Origin: Sphingobacterium cellulitidis
Lineage (GTDB): Bacteria; Bacteroidota; Bacteroidia; Sphingobacteriales; Sphingobacteriaceae
Reading direction: 5' to 3'
DNA length: 64,000 bases
Assembly (NCBI GenBank): GCA_002245855.1
Contig: NOUX01000001.1
Span: forward strand, 620,001 to 684,000
Part shown: positions 46,119-55,782 of the stretch, one piece after another
How the letters are laid out: the number at the start of each line of letters is the position of its first letter
Position numbering within the stretch: position 1 is the first letter of the stretch
The notes under the pieces: generated by a model
The model's database searches: none
What the model saw: the letters and a program-made list of their open reading frames with translations, nothing else
What the model was told of the DNA's origin: nothing
Program-made: the position numbers and the translations under genes

Positions 46119-47632
46119 TCGATAACCATATTTTAGCCCCAGTTTTCATACATCTTTTCACGGCCATTATACAATTAATTGCCTGGAGAAAAACCGTATC
46201 CCAACGTTTCCTCAGTGTGGGTGGTGCCTTTATTGGACTATTGATCGCCATTCGATTATTCGCAAAGGTTTATTCTGAAGGATCCTTGCATATGAATGCC
46301 TCCAATTGGGAACCTCCATTTGGTATTGTATTCGTCGCGGATATGTTAAGTACCACCATGGTATTGCTGACCTCCATTGCCGGATTCGCAGTGTCCATAT
46401 TTTCATCCGTAGGACTTAGCAGACAAAGAATGCTTTATGGGTACTTCCCAATCTTCCATTTTCTCTTAATGGGCTTAAATGGAGCTTTCCTAACCGGCGA
46501 TATCTTTAACCTGTATGTTTGGTTTGAAGTGGTAATCATCTCTTCCTTTGTACTCATGACCCTTGGAGGTAGAAAGGCTCAATTGGAAGGTGCTGTAAAA
46601 TATATGGCCATGAATATTCTGGCCTCCACCTTCTTCCTGACCGGAATTGGTATTCTATACGGGATTACCGGCTCATTAAACATGGCGGATCTTTCCTTAA
46701 AGATTAGGGATTTTGACAATCAGGCCCTGGTAGGAATCACTTCCATCTTTTTTATTCTAGGTTTTGGTATTAAATCCGCAGTTTTCCCACTCTATTATTG
46801 GCTACCTTCGTCCTATCATACGCCGCCTTCAGCAGTTGCCGCTACTTTCGGTGGTCTCTTGACGAAGCTTGGAATCTATGCCATTCTGAGAGTATTTAGC
46901 CTCATATTTATTCCAGACGAGTTTACCAGAAACTTATTTATGGTCCTCGCTGTTTTAACGGTGATAACAGGTGCTTTCGGAGCTTTAATAAAAACCAATA
47001 TCAGAAGGATGTTTTCTTATTTGATTGTCTGCCACATTGGTTTTATGCTCGGAGGTATCGCCATGTTCAGTAAGATTGCATTGATGGGAACCGTGTTTTA
47101 TCTAATCCATGACATCATGGTGAAAACCAATATGTTCTTGATTGCAGGTTATATCCGACTCGTCCGAGGAACCATGGATATGAAAAAATTAGGTGGACTT
47201 TATAAGGATTATCCTTTGATCTCCCTGGTGATTGCATTGGTGCTCTTTTCTCTAGTTGGAATTCCACCATTATCAGGATTCTGGCCTAAAATCTACCTGT
47301 TCCAGGAAGCATTTGTGGATAAACAATACTTCTTTATTGCGGCATTGATTATCGGAAGTTTGGTAACTCTTTATGTAATTGCAAAAATGTGGGCAGATGT
47401 TTTCTGGAAGAATGTACCTGAAGATGTGCTAGTCGAAGATAAATTCAAAGAGCTGCCTTTATTTAAGAAAATATTATTGGTATTGCCTATATTAATACTG
47501 TGCTCAGTGACGCTATACATTGGTTTTAATGCCGAGAATATCATCACCGTGGTCGATCGAATTACAAATGAATTGTTGGACACTAGCCCTTACATCCGTA
47601 CCGTTTTGGGCGATAAAGCTTTTGAACAATGA
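46115..47632 (+). CDS. mnhD: Mrp antiporter subunit D
   Basis: NuoM/NuoN-like proton-channel subunit of 505 residues. Characteristic segments are LYVWFEVVIISSFVLMTLGGRKAQLEGAVKYMAMNILAS, GIKSAVFPLYYWLPSSYHTPPSAVAATFGGLLTKLGIYAI, YLIHDIMVKTNMFLIAGYI and SLVGIPPLSGFWPKI. Starts and stops overlap neighbours by four bases on both sides, showing translational coupling. Confidence 0.95.
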   Translation: MIDNHILAPVFIHLFTAIIQLIAWRKTVSQRFLSVGGAFIGLLIAIRLFAKVYSEGSLHMNASNWEPPFGIVFVADMLSTTMVLLTSIAGFAVSIFSSVGLSRQRMLYGYFPIFHFLLMGLNGAFLTGDIFNLYVWFEVVIISSFVLMTLGGRKAQLEGAVKYMAMNILASTFFLTGIGILYGITGSLNMADLSLKIRDFDNQALVGITSIFFILGFGIKSAVFPLYYWLPSSYHTPPSAVAATFGGLLTKLGIYAILRVFSLIFIPDEFTRNLFMVLAVLTVITGAFGALIKTNIRRMFSYLIVCHIGFMLGGIAMFSKIALMGTVFYLIHDIMVKTNMFLIAGYIRLVRGTMDMKKLGGLYKDYPLISLVIALVLFSLVGIPPLSGFWPKIYLFQEAFVDKQYFFIAALIIGSLVTLYVIAKMWADVFWKNVPEDVLVEDKFKELPLFKKILLVLPILILCSVTLYIGFNAENIITVVDRITNELLDTSPYIRTVLGDKAFEQ

Positions 47633-48105
47633 TCAAGTTTTTTTTAATGAACCTCTTGCTATCCTTTATCTGGGTAGCCCTGACGGGTTCTCTCTACTAT
47701 TCTAATTTTATCTTTGGCTACTTGCTTGGCTTTGGAGTCCTATGGATCATGAATAGAAATGAAACCGATCAACGTTATTTCTATAGGGTACCAAAAATCA
47801 TAAGCTTTTTCTTTTTCTTCTTATTCGAATTGATCAAGGCCAATATTCAGGTGGCTTACGATGTAATCACCCCAAAATATTTCTTTAAACCGGGTATTGT
47901 CAGATATCCAGTGAATACTACAACGGATTTTGAAATCAATATTTTGGCAACTTTTATCTCCTTGACACCAGGAACCTTGATTATTGATATCAGCGATGAT
48001 AAAAAGGCGATCTATATCCATGTCATGTATTTAAAAGATGAAGAGCAATTTATCAGGACTTTAAAAACAGGGGTTGAACGAAAATTATTGGAGATATTAC
48101 GATGA
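47629..48105 (+). CDS. mnhE: Mrp antiporter subunit E
   Basis: Membrane subunit of 158 residues. Two or three N-terminal spans are followed by a cytosolic part with the MnhE signature FEINILATFISLTPGTLIIDISDDKKAIYIHVMYLKDEE. ATGA overlaps with mnhD and mnhF. Confidence 0.94.
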   Translation: MIKFFLMNLLLSFIWVALTGSLYYSNFIFGYLLGFGVLWIMNRNETDQRYFYRVPKIISFFFFFLFELIKANIQVAYDVITPKYFFKPGIVRYPVNTTTDFEINILATFISLTPGTLIIDISDDKKAIYIHVMYLKDEEQFIRTLKTGVERKLLEILR

Positions 48106-48374
48106 GTTTAGAAACCTATTTTGATTTTGTCATTCTGCCAATATTAACCATTTCGGTATTATTGGTCTTTATCCGTTTGTTTAAGGGACCATCCGTAGTG
48201 GACCGTGTAATGGCTCTGGACCTTATCATTACCATTGGGATTGGAATTATTACCGTGTATAGCATCCGTCAGGAACAGGAAGTCCTTTTGGATGTCTCTA
48301 TTATTCTAGCTCTGATTGCCTTTTTGGGAACCATCGCCTTTTCCTATTACATAGAAAAACAACAAGATGATTGA
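48102..48374 (+). CDS. mnhF: Mrp antiporter subunit F
   Basis: Three-span subunit of 90 residues with FIRLFKGPSVVDRVMALDLIITIGIGIITVYS and a final FLGTIAFSYYIEK, as in MnhF. It overlaps mnhG by eight bases. Confidence 0.93.
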   Translation: MSLETYFDFVILPILTISVLLVFIRLFKGPSVVDRVMALDLIITIGIGIITVYSIRQEQEVLLDVSIILALIAFLGTIAFSYYIEKQQDD

Positions 48375-48783
48375 TATTATTCTCGCCATATTAAGCACCG
48401 TAGGTGCCTTATCCATTCTCTTTGCATCCATTGGTGTATTGAGAATGCCTGACTTTTATTTAAGATTATCCGTAACAGTAAAGGCATCCACCTTGGGTGT
48501 GGGTTTATTACTGATTTGCGCAGCTATTATGTTCCCTGATGATGTTTCAGTAACCACTAAATCTATTGCCATCATCTTCTTCCTCCTCCTTACTGCACCA
48601 ATCGCAGCCCATATGATCGGAAAAGCAGCCTATTTTATCGGAATCCCACTATGGAAAGGAACAGTAGTCGATGAACTGAAAGGGATGTACAATAAGGAGA
48701 CTCACTGTTTAGAAAGTGATCCTAAAAAGGCAGATAAGTCGGCACACGACAATATTGCCCATACTGATGATGCAACAGATTAA
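48367..48783 (+). CDS. mnhG: Mrp antiporter subunit G
   Basis: Three-span subunit of 138 residues with SIGVLRMPDFYLRLSVTVKASTLGVGLLLICAAIMFPDD and IIFFLLLTAPIAAHMIGKAAYF. A polar tail of about 35 residues carries four histidines. This ends a complete mnhABCDEFG set. Its stop abuts the stop of the convergent lactonase gene with no base between. Confidence 0.93.
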   Translation: MIDIILAILSTVGALSILFASIGVLRMPDFYLRLSVTVKASTLGVGLLLICAAIMFPDDVSVTTKSIAIIFFLLLTAPIAAHMIGKAAYFIGIPLWKGTVVDELKGMYNKETHCLESDPKKADKSAHDNIAHTDDATD

Positions 48784-49884
48784 TTAGAAGATGATACAAA
48801 CGGGCTTGGAAGCCTTGATTCGCTTTCCGGAATCAGTTAGTTTTCCAGTCTTTTGATTCCTGTTGAAAATAACAATCTCATCCGTCAATTGATTCCCTAC
48901 TAATACAAAACGCTCGTCTGGACTGAAGTTAAAATTACGAGGTCCTTTCCCAAAGACTGAATTCACTTCAATTCTTCTCAATTTACCGGATTTACTAATC
49001 GCAAAGGTAGTAATCGTATTTGCATCGATTCGATCTGTAGAATATAAGAATCGACCATCTGAAGATACCTTCAAATCAGCAGCCCCACTTTTTCCTTCAA
49101 ATTCTGGCCAACGCATCGAAATAATCTGATAAGATTCCCAAACGCCATTTTTCTTTTTGAAACTTTCGATATCCCCCGTCATTTCCATCAATGAATACAT
49201 CAACTTACCATTCGGATGAAAGGCAATATGTCTCGGACCTCCACCTAGATTCACATTGATTTTCCCCTTTTCAACAAATTGAAATTTCCCGCCTTCAGTT
49301 TTTTGAATGTCTAGAATATATATTTTGTCTCCTCCCAAATCCGAAACATACAGTAAATTATCAGGTCCAAAAAAGGCAGAATGAATATGCGAAGCCTCTT
49401 GACGTGCTTTATTTACACTACTCCCATTATAAATCTTTGTATCGTCCTTGGATAAGATCTCTCCGTTTGGAGAAAGCTTAAATAAATCCAAAGCACCCCC
49501 TAAATAATTCGAAACCACGGCAAAATTTCCATCCTTTCCAATTACCACATGGCAAGGAGCTGAACCACCAGAACCTAATTTATTGATGAATGTCAGTCCA
49601 TCACTGCCTAAGGAGAACGAAGAAAGGGATTGACTACCATCAGTCATTTCATTGGTTGCCAACAAAAATCTATCAGTCCTCGCTATAAAGGAAGGATTTG
49701 CTGTACTTGTTTCTCGAACCAAGCTGGCATCTCCGGTTTTGGTATCAAAACTAAACTCATAAATCCCTTTACTCCCATCCGCTGAAGTGTATGTGCCGAC
49801 GTAAAGTGGCACCTGATTGGATTGTGCATTCAATAATGTGACATTCATCAAAAGAAAAAGGAAGAATAATACAGGTCTGTTCAT
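48784..49884 (-). CDS. secreted lactonase-family beta-propeller protein
   Basis: Belongs to the 6-phosphogluconolactonase (Pgl/YbhE) seven-bladed propeller family, 366 residues. A signal peptide ending near LLNAQ (21) means it is exported, so a role on sugar-6-phosphate is unlikely and another lactone is possible. Visible motifs: VPLYVGTYTSADGSKGIYEFSFD, ARTDRFLLATNE, SAPCHVVIGKDGNFAVVSNYLGGALDLF, GPDNLLYVSDLGGDKIYILDI, GGGPRHIAFHPNGKLMYSLMEMTG, GKGPRNFNFSPDERFVLVGNQLTDEIVIF. It stands alone. Confidence 0.85.
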   Translation of the reverse strand: MNRPVLFFLFLLMNVTLLNAQSNQVPLYVGTYTSADGSKGIYEFSFDTKTGDASLVRETSTANPSFIARTDRFLLATNEMTDGSQSLSSFSLGSDGLTFINKLGSGGSAPCHVVIGKDGNFAVVSNYLGGALDLFKLSPNGEILSKDDTKIYNGSSVNKARQEASHIHSAFFGPDNLLYVSDLGGDKIYILDIQKTEGGKFQFVEKGKINVNLGGGPRHIAFHPNGKLMYSLMEMTGDIESFKKKNGVWESYQIISMRWPEFEGKSGAADLKVSSDGRFLYSTDRIDANTITTFAISKSGKLRRIEVNSVFGKGPRNFNFSPDERFVLVGNQLTDEIVIFNRNQKTGKLTDSGKRIKASKPVCIIF

Positions 49885-50012
49885 CTGTTAAATATGGTTA
49901 AATCGCCCGAAGTTTAATGCTGTTTAAGTAATTTAGTCCGAATATATTAGCCAGACTTAGGTATTAATACAATTATTACGATATAAAAGTAGAAAAAAGG
50001 CATAATATTTAA

Positions 50013-50020
50013 TAATTTTG
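50013..50020 (+). promoter_or_regulatory. -7 promoter box for the SurA-like gene
   Basis: TAATTTTG fits TAnnTTTG and lies 36 bases before the ATG at 50057. It overlaps the alternative TTG start at 50018, which therefore cannot be used from this promoter. Confidence 0.5.
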
Positions 50021-50056
50021 CGATTGAACTTTAGATTTAGCGTGACAACACATAAC

Positions 50057-51442
50057 ATGAAGAACTTTTCAAGTTTACTTATATTAATTTTATTAGCTTG
50101 TTCATTTCAAGCTAATGCTCAAGAAAAACTGATTGATCGCGTGGTGGCGACTGTGGGTTCTGGAATTATTTTGCAATCAGATGTTGACATGCAATATTCT
50201 CAGTATTTGGCAAATGGAGGTACCCCTTCCGATGACTTCAAATGTACCGCATTACAACAGTTGATTATGACCAAGTTGTTATCTCAACAAGCGGTCTTAG
50301 ACTCTGTAGAAGTATCCGAATCTGAAGTTGATGACCAATTGAACGCAAGAATGCGTGAAATGACTCGTCGTGCCGGTGGTAAGGAAAGATTAGAAGGGTT
50401 TTTGAAACGCTCTCTATTACAATATAAAGAGGAAATGAGACCTGTTCTTTCGGAACAAATCAAAGCCGAAAAATTCCAAAATACAATCATCAGTAAAATC
50501 ACAGTTACTCCGCAGGAGGTAAAAAAATACTTTGAAGGACTAAACCAAGATAGCTTACCTAAATTCAACACCGAAGTTGAAATTGGAGAAGTTGTCATCT
50601 ATCCGGAATTAACCAAAGAAGAAAAAAATGTGTTTAGAGCTAAAGCTGAAGGTTATCGTCAGCAAATCCTTGATGGAACTGATTTCGGTACGGTAGCTCG
50701 TTTCTATTCAGAAGACCCAGGATCTGCCGTTCAAGGTGGTGAATTAGGCTTTGCACCTCGTGAAAACTATGTTAAAGAGTTCTCAGCAATGGCATTTAGA
50801 TTAAAAGAAGGTGAGATATCTCCAGTATTTGAAACAGAATATGGATTCCACTTCTTACAAGTACTAGAACGCCGCGGTGAAGAGGTAAATGCTAGACATA
50901 TCCTGGTAACAACAAAACCAACAACAGCAAGTCTAGACCGTATCAAAGGAAAAATTGATTCCATCTATGACAAGATTGAAGGTGGAAAAATCCCTTTCAG
51001 TTCGGCTGCTACATTATACTCAGACAACAAAGAAACAAAGTTCAATGGTGGTATGGTTATCAATCCCCAATCCCCTTCAAGATCAACTTTAATTCCTGTT
51101 GACTTATTGGAGAAAGAAGTTTTCATGGCTATCGATAGCTTGAAAGAAGGTCAGTTATCAAGACCTTACCAATTCCAAGATCCTAGAACAGGCAAATCTG
51201 GCTATAAAATCTCTTACCTTAAAAAGCGTATTCCGCCGCATGAAGCAAACTTAGAACAAGACTTCGCTAAAATCCAGGAGGCAGCGCAAGAAGATAAAAC
51301 GCGTAGAAGCTTAAGCGAATGGTTCGAAAAGAAAACTAAAAATACATTCGTACATATTAATCCTGAATTTGCAACCTGTGATGAATTACAAATGTGGATT
51401 ACTCCAACATCAAATAATTTAGCAGCTTCAAAAGAAGATTAA
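50057..51442 (+). CDS. SurA-like periplasmic peptidyl-prolyl isomerase / chaperone
   Basis: Periplasmic foldase likely to assist outer membrane proteins such as the SusC receptors. The 461 residues begin with a signal peptide (MKNFSSLLILILLACSFQANAQ) and a SurA N-terminal domain (LIDRVVATVGSGIILQSDVDMQY). A first parvulin domain follows at about 165-280 (FGTVARFYSEDPGSAVQGGELGFAPRENYVKEF), then a second at about 285-400 (ARHILVTTKP, FSSAATLYSDNKETKFNGGMV). It may correspond to SurA of E. coli in role. Conserved cysteines are few. The promoter box and family length support the ATG at 50057. Confidence 0.9.
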   Translation: MKNFSSLLILILLACSFQANAQEKLIDRVVATVGSGIILQSDVDMQYSQYLANGGTPSDDFKCTALQQLIMTKLLSQQAVLDSVEVSESEVDDQLNARMREMTRRAGGKERLEGFLKRSLLQYKEEMRPVLSEQIKAEKFQNTIISKITVTPQEVKKYFEGLNQDSLPKFNTEVEIGEVVIYPELTKEEKNVFRAKAEGYRQQILDGTDFGTVARFYSEDPGSAVQGGELGFAPRENYVKEFSAMAFRLKEGEISPVFETEYGFHFLQVLERRGEEVNARHILVTTKPTTASLDRIKGKIDSIYDKIEGGKIPFSSAATLYSDNKETKFNGGMVINPQSPSRSTLIPVDLLEKEVFMAIDSLKEGQLSRPYQFQDPRTGKSGYKISYLKKRIPPHEANLEQDFAKIQEAAQEDKTRRSLSEWFEKKTKNTFVHINPEFATCDELQMWITPTSNNLAASKED

Positions 51443-51459
51443 TACAATAACAGATATAA

Positions 51460-51493
51460 AAATAAAGCCCGATCAAATGATCGGGCTTTATTT
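51460..51493. terminator. bidirectional terminator between the SurA-like and NTF2-like genes
   Basis: AAATAAAGCCCGATCA and TGATCGGGCTTTATTT pair perfectly over 16 bases around AA. T-rich arms flank the stem in both directions. Confidence 0.92.
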
Positions 51494-51506
51494 TTATATC
51501 TTGATT

Positions 51507-52367
51507 TTATCTTTCAAACATCATTTCTAGGATAACCTTCCATTGAAATTCATCGGTCAATTGCCAGATTCGGATATAGCTAAACTTTACAACTTTATCC
51601 TTATGTCCTACCGTTGCTGTACCCGAGGTATATGCAAACTCACCACTGTAAGCTCTTCCTACTTCTGTAGGGTCAGTATCAATTTCAATCCGTTCCTTCT
51701 TTAAAAAGGCGATAACATTGTCTCTACCCTCAATTTCATTCTGCCACGGAAAATAAAACCTCGCATCATCCGCCAAAAATTCGTTATATCCAGTTTTCGT
51801 ATCTGCTTTCAAAATGGTCGAAAACAATTCGTCCGTTTGTAAAACAACTTCTTCTCGTTGTTCAAGACGTTTTACCGAACGGTGTTTTAGATAGTTTTTA
51901 TCGTCTGGCTCGTAGTATTCCAAAGAACTTGCCTTTTTCTTACCGTAGTTTTCAACTTCAGCACGTAGATGTGCTCTCCAGTTACCTTTTCTATCCCGAT
52001 GCCAAACCGTTAGGTATTGACCATAGCGTTTGATAGAACCCATCTTCTGGAATTCTATCGGTCCCGAAGTAACACCCCAGTCCAAACTTCTGGAAACTAA
52101 GGCAAAATTTGGGTTCCAGGATAAACGGTCTGGTAAGTTTGGTCTATTGTCAAGGTAATTTGCCGCATTTACAGGCGAAGGAACCAAGAATGTAGTTTCC
52201 TTATCAACAATATATTTAAGTCCAGCATATGGACTTTCATTTTTAGAAAGGTTAGCAGCTGTTCTATCAACCGAAAGAAGTCCCCCTACCTTCTCAGGTA
52301 GTTGGGCAAAACTCGAAAAAGAAATTAGCGTTGCGGCTAAAAGAGTTAAGCCTTTTTTATTAATCAT
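51507..52367 (-). CDS. secreted protein with two NTF2-like (DUF4440/SnoaL) domains
   Basis: Function unknown. From the ATG at 52367 the 286 residues have a signal peptide (MINKKGLTLLAATLISFSSFA) and then two NTF2-like folds. The first (about 25-135) has the DUF4440 pattern SVDRTAANLSKN, then FLVPSPVNAANYL, LSWNPNFALVSRSLDWGVTSGPIEFQ and YGQYLTVWHRDRKGNWRAHL. The second (about 165-280) has FYFPWQNEIEGRDNVIAFLKKE and FAYTSGTATV. A TTG start at 52394 would overlap cysS and is unlikely. It follows cysS after 23 bases. Confidence 0.7.
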   Translation of the reverse strand: MINKKGLTLLAATLISFSSFAQLPEKVGGLLSVDRTAANLSKNESPYAGLKYIVDKETTFLVPSPVNAANYLDNRPNLPDRLSWNPNFALVSRSLDWGVTSGPIEFQKMGSIKRYGQYLTVWHRDRKGNWRAHLRAEVENYGKKKASSLEYYEPDDKNYLKHRSVKRLEQREEVVLQTDELFSTILKADTKTGYNEFLADDARFYFPWQNEIEGRDNVIAFLKKERIEIDTDPTEVGRAYSGEFAYTSGTATVGHKDKVVKFSYIRIWQLTDEFQWKVILEMMFER

Positions 52368-52390
52368 TCTTTTAATTTTTACCTTACTAA

Positions 52391-53857
52391 TCAAATCTTA
52401 TTCCAAAGTGTCCCATCCTTGCTATCTTTCAATTGAATACCTGCGGCAGTCAATTGCTCACGGATGCGATCTGAGGTCACAAAATCCTTGTTCTTCTTTG
52501 CGTCATTGCGCAAATTGATAATAATTTGCATCAAATCCTCCATATTATCACCCTCTCCAATTTGATCATCTTTTAAACCCAATACATCGAACACAAAGTC
52601 CTGCATGTACTGTTTTAGCGCTTGTAAATCACTCTCGCTAATGTTTAACTTCCCATCATAGATCGAATTAATAATACGAACTACCTCAAACAACTCTGCA
52701 ATAAGCACCGGACTATTGAAGTCATCGTCCATGGCGGCATAACTGCGTTTTTTGATCTCCTCCAAGTCTCCGAAATTCGAAGTCTTCGATGGAACAATCT
52801 TATCCAAAAGACCGATGGCAGACATTAATCGTTTGTACCCTTTATCCGCAGCATCTAGAGCATCATTCGAAAAATCAAGCGTACTTCTATAATGCGCCTG
52901 AAGCATAAAGAAACGAACAGCCATTGGAGAATAACCTCTATTCAACAAAGGATGATTCCCTGTAAACAACTCCCCCGGAAGGAATCCGTTGCCCGCAGAT
53001 TTTGACATCCTTGTTCCATTCACTGTTAACATATTGGTATGCATCCAATATTTCGCAGGACTAGTATGGTTACAAGCTTCTGATTGTGCTATTTCATTGG
53101 TATGGTGAGTCGCTGCCAGATCCATTCCGCCACCATGAATATCAAATTGGTCACCCAAATATTTTCTACTCATGGCCGAACATTCAATATGCCAGCCAGG
53201 AAAACCTACTCCCCATGGTGATGGCCAACGCATGATATGCTCCGGCTTAGCCTTGATCCATAAGGCAAAATCCAAACGACCTCTTTTCTCATCTTGACCG
53301 CCTAACTCACGCGTATTGTTCAATAGATCCTCAAGATTACGGTTGGTTAAAATCGTATAATTATACTCCTTGACATATTTCTCCACATCAAAGTAAACCG
53401 TTCCGTTGACCTCATAAGCAAAGCCATTCTTGATAATCTCCTGAACCATTTCAATCTGCTCCGAGATATGACCAGTAGCTGTTGGCTCTATACTTGGAGG
53501 TATGGTATTGAATAGACGCAAAACATCATGGAATCCAATCGTGTACTTTTGGACAATCTCCATCGGCTCTAATTGCTCCAGCTTTGCCTTTTTCGCAAAT
53601 TTATCATCCCCTTCATCATTATCTCCTTCCAAATGCCCCGCATCCGTAATATTACGCACATAACGTACTTTATATCCAAGATGAACCAGGTATCTGAAAA
53701 TCAAATCAAAGGAAACAAAAGTCCTACAGTTTCCTAAATGTACATCGCTGTACACAGTAGGTCCACAAACATACATCCCAACCATATTCGGGTGTATAGG
53801 TACAAACTTTTCTTTCTTTCGGGTAAGCGTATTGTATAATACTAAATTATGCTCCAT
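52391..53857 (-). CDS. cysS: cysteinyl-tRNA synthetase
   Basis: Charges tRNA-Cys. The 488 residues show the zinc ligand Cys31 and the class I HIGH-like motif [20 protein letters not shown] (HLGN 40-43), [31 protein letters not shown], and the KMSKS-like RMSKSAGN, with the C-terminal anticodon-binding domain ending [13 protein letters not shown]. It starts 17 bases after der and precedes the NTF2-like gene. Confidence 0.97.
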   Translation of the reverse strand: MEHNLVLYNTLTRKKEKFVPIHPNMVGMYVCGPTVYSDVHLGNCRTFVSFDLIFRYLVHLGYKVRYVRNITDAGHLEGDNDEGDDKFAKKAKLEQLEPMEIVQKYTIGFHDVLRLFNTIPPSIEPTATGHISEQIEMVQEIIKNGFAYEVNGTVYFDVEKYVKEYNYTILTNRNLEDLLNNTRELGGQDEKRGRLDFALWIKAKPEHIMRWPSPWGVGFPGWHIECSAMSRKYLGDQFDIHGGGMDLAATHHTNEIAQSEACNHTSPAKYWMHTNMLTVNGTRMSKSAGNGFLPGELFTGNHPLLNRGYSPMAVRFFMLQAHYRSTLDFSNDALDAADKGYKRLMSAIGLLDKIVPSKTSNFGDLEEIKKRSYAAMDDDFNSPVLIAELFEVVRIINSIYDGKLNISESDLQALKQYMQDFVFDVLGLKDDQIGEGDNMEDLMQIIINLRNDAKKNKDFVTSDRIREQLTAAGIQLKDSKDGTLWNKI

Positions 53858-53874
53858 ACGATGATTGAAACTGA

Positions 53875-55176
53875 TTATTTTTGTCTAAAGAATATTTGGA
53901 TAGGTACTCCTGTAAAATCAAAGTGCTCTCTTAATTTGTTTTCAACAAAACGCTTATAAGGATCTTTAATATATTGAGGAAGATTACAGAAGAAAGCAAA
54001 CATTGGCGATCTTCCTGGTAATTGTGTGATATATTTAATTTTAATATACTTCCCTTTGGTTGCTGGCGGTGGATAATTCTCAATAATTTCCAACATCACA
54101 TCATTCAATTTAGAAGTAGGGATTTTCTTCGTTTTATTATTATATACCTCCATCGCTGTTTCCACAGCTTTGAAAATACGTTGTTTCTCGGTTACCGATG
54201 TAAATAAAATAGGCACATCTGTAAATGGAGCAATCTTGCTCTTAATAGATTGTTCGAATTCCTTGGCAGTCTTATGATCCTTCTCAACCGTATCCCATTT
54301 ATTCACCAAGATCACAATCCCTTTTTTGTTCTTCTCCGCCAAATGGAAAATATTGATATCCTGAGCCTCGATGCCATCTTTGGCATCGATCATTAAGATT
54401 ACAACATCCGAATCCTCCAGAGCCTTGATCGTACGCATCACCGAGTAGAACTCAATATCCTCGTTAACTTTGGACTTCCTTCTTAAACCTGCAGTATCCA
54501 CCAATAAAAACTCATGTCCGAATTGGTTATAATGGATGCGAATTGAATCACGTGTAGTTCCTGCAATTGGAGTTACGATATTTCTCTCCTTACCTAATAA
54601 GGCATTTGTCAAGGATGATTTACCAACGTTTGGACGACCTACAATCGTAAATTTTGGAAGTTCAGAATCTTCTTCTTCTACATTTTCAAAATTGCTAACC
54701 ACCGCATCCAATAATTCCCCTGTTCCTGAACCAGTCATGGAAGAGATATTGTAGATATCACCTAGACCAAAGGAGTAGAATTCTGCTGAATCATTTGTTT
54801 GCTTCGCACTGTCTACTTTATTTGAGACTACATAAACAGGTTTTTTACTACGTCTCAACATGTCTGCAATCTCATCATCTAAATCTGTAATTCCTGTGGT
54901 TACATCCACAACAAATAAGATAACGGATGCTTCATCAATAGCAATCAGAACTTGTTCGCGGATCGCTGCTTCAAATACATCATCCGAACCATGAACAAAC
55001 CCTCCAGTGTCTATAACGGTAAATTTCTTACCGATCCATTCCGCTTGACCATAATGTCTATCGCGAGTAACTCCGCTAAAGTCATCAACAATAGCTTTCC
55101 TACTCTCTGTCAAACGATTATATAATGTGGATTTTCCAACGTTAGGTCTTCCAACAATTGCTACGATATTTGCCAT
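53875..55176 (-). CDS. der: GTPase Der (EngA)
   Basis: Double GTPase required for 50S ribosome assembly. The 433 residues contain two G domains, each with GRPNVGKS(T/S). The first has DTGGF and SNKVD, the second DTAGL and NKWD. They are followed by the KH-like C-terminal domain ([50 protein letters not shown]). Length is normal. It heads a leftward unit with cysS. Confidence 0.97.
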   Translation of the reverse strand: MANIVAIVGRPNVGKSTLYNRLTESRKAIVDDFSGVTRDRHYGQAEWIGKKFTVIDTGGFVHGSDDVFEAAIREQVLIAIDEASVILFVVDVTTGITDLDDEIADMLRRSKKPVYVVSNKVDSAKQTNDSAEFYSFGLGDIYNISSMTGSGTGELLDAVVSNFENVEEEDSELPKFTIVGRPNVGKSSLTNALLGKERNIVTPIAGTTRDSIRIHYNQFGHEFLLVDTAGLRRKSKVNEDIEFYSVMRTIKALEDSDVVILMIDAKDGIEAQDINIFHLAEKNKKGIVILVNKWDTVEKDHKTAKEFEQSIKSKIAPFTDVPILFTSVTEKQRIFKAVETAMEVYNNKTKKIPTSKLNDVMLEIIENYPPPATKGKYIKIKYITQLPGRSPMFAFFCNLPQYIKDPYKRFVENKLREHFDFTGVPIQIFFRQK

Positions 55177-55230
55177 ATTTCTTTTAATTCGTTACCTCAC
55201 GGCAACAATTTCAGGTATCTTGTAAAGGTA

Positions 55231-55238
55231 CAAAGTTA
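55231..55238 (-). promoter_or_regulatory. -7 promoter box for der
   Basis: TAACTTTG on the minus strand is an exact TAnnTTTG match about 54 bases before the der start. Confidence 0.55.
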
Positions 55239-55290
55239 AGGATAAATCGCACATCTTGCGTGAGAAATCACAAAATGACAGGCATTACAC

Positions 55291-55323
55291 AAAAAAAATA
55301 GGTCAACCTGTGAGGTTGACCTA
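55291..55323 (-). terminator. intrinsic terminator on the minus strand upstream of der
   Basis: TAGGTCAACCT and AGGTTGACCTA pair over 11 bases around a three-base loop. On the minus strand the stem is followed by eight T. There is no annotated gene directly upstream of it. It lies about 460 bases beyond the SusD stop. Confidence 0.85.
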
Positions 55324-55736
55324 AAATTAGTTTTGAAAATTAACAGTTAGAAATTCTATTTTGAATTTGATTGGCGGTTAATCCAATCAAAATACTTTCA
55401 TAAATTTATCTATAAAGAGACTTGACTTCGTCAAATAATGCTGAAAGATAGAAAATTTATTCCTAAAACTTAAATATTTCCAGTAGGAAATTTTAACCCA
55501 ACTTCTTTGAGAAACTATCATAATAATTTGATTTATAGAGTTTTTTAACACATTGGAAATCTTCCTAACTCAACTATGCAATCACATTGTTACATTGTAC
55601 CTTTTAAGCAACAAAACATTTATCAAAAGTAAAATTTAAGAATTTTCCAAAATGGTTAAAATGTCCTTTTTTATTGCTTCTTTTTTTTAATATGATAAAT
55701 AAAGTCTCAATACTTTAAATAATTAGGACAATATTT
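55324..55736. other. AT-rich gap between two minus-strand terminators
   Basis: This 413-base stretch has no recognised gene. It contains an inverted repeat TTTGATTGG (55366-55374) with CCAATCAAA (55383-55391), a short TTGAC/GTCAA hairpin at 55422-55434, and on the minus strand a 44-codon ORF (55387-55521, MIVSQRSWVKISYWKYL...) of doubtful reality. The terminator at its left end suggests that a minus-strand transcript ends here, either readthrough from susD or a separate small RNA. Confidence 0.35.
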
Positions 55737-55774
55737 AATAAGAAAAGCTAATGAGTTCATTAGCTTTTCTTATT
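55737..55774 (-). terminator. long hairpin terminator after susD
   Basis: AATAAGAAAAGCTAATGA and TCATTAGCTTTTCTTATT pair perfectly over 18 bases around GT, starting nine bases after the SusD stop. The 3' arm is T-rich, but there is no long T run after it. Confidence 0.8.
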
Positions 55775-55782
55775 CTTATTGT

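Noticed and set aside
55387..55521. 44-codon minus-strand ORF
   Set aside because: Composition follows the AT-rich background (many K, F, S, Y), no start signal is seen, and the product has no helix or motif of note. It is mentioned only as part of the possible transcript.
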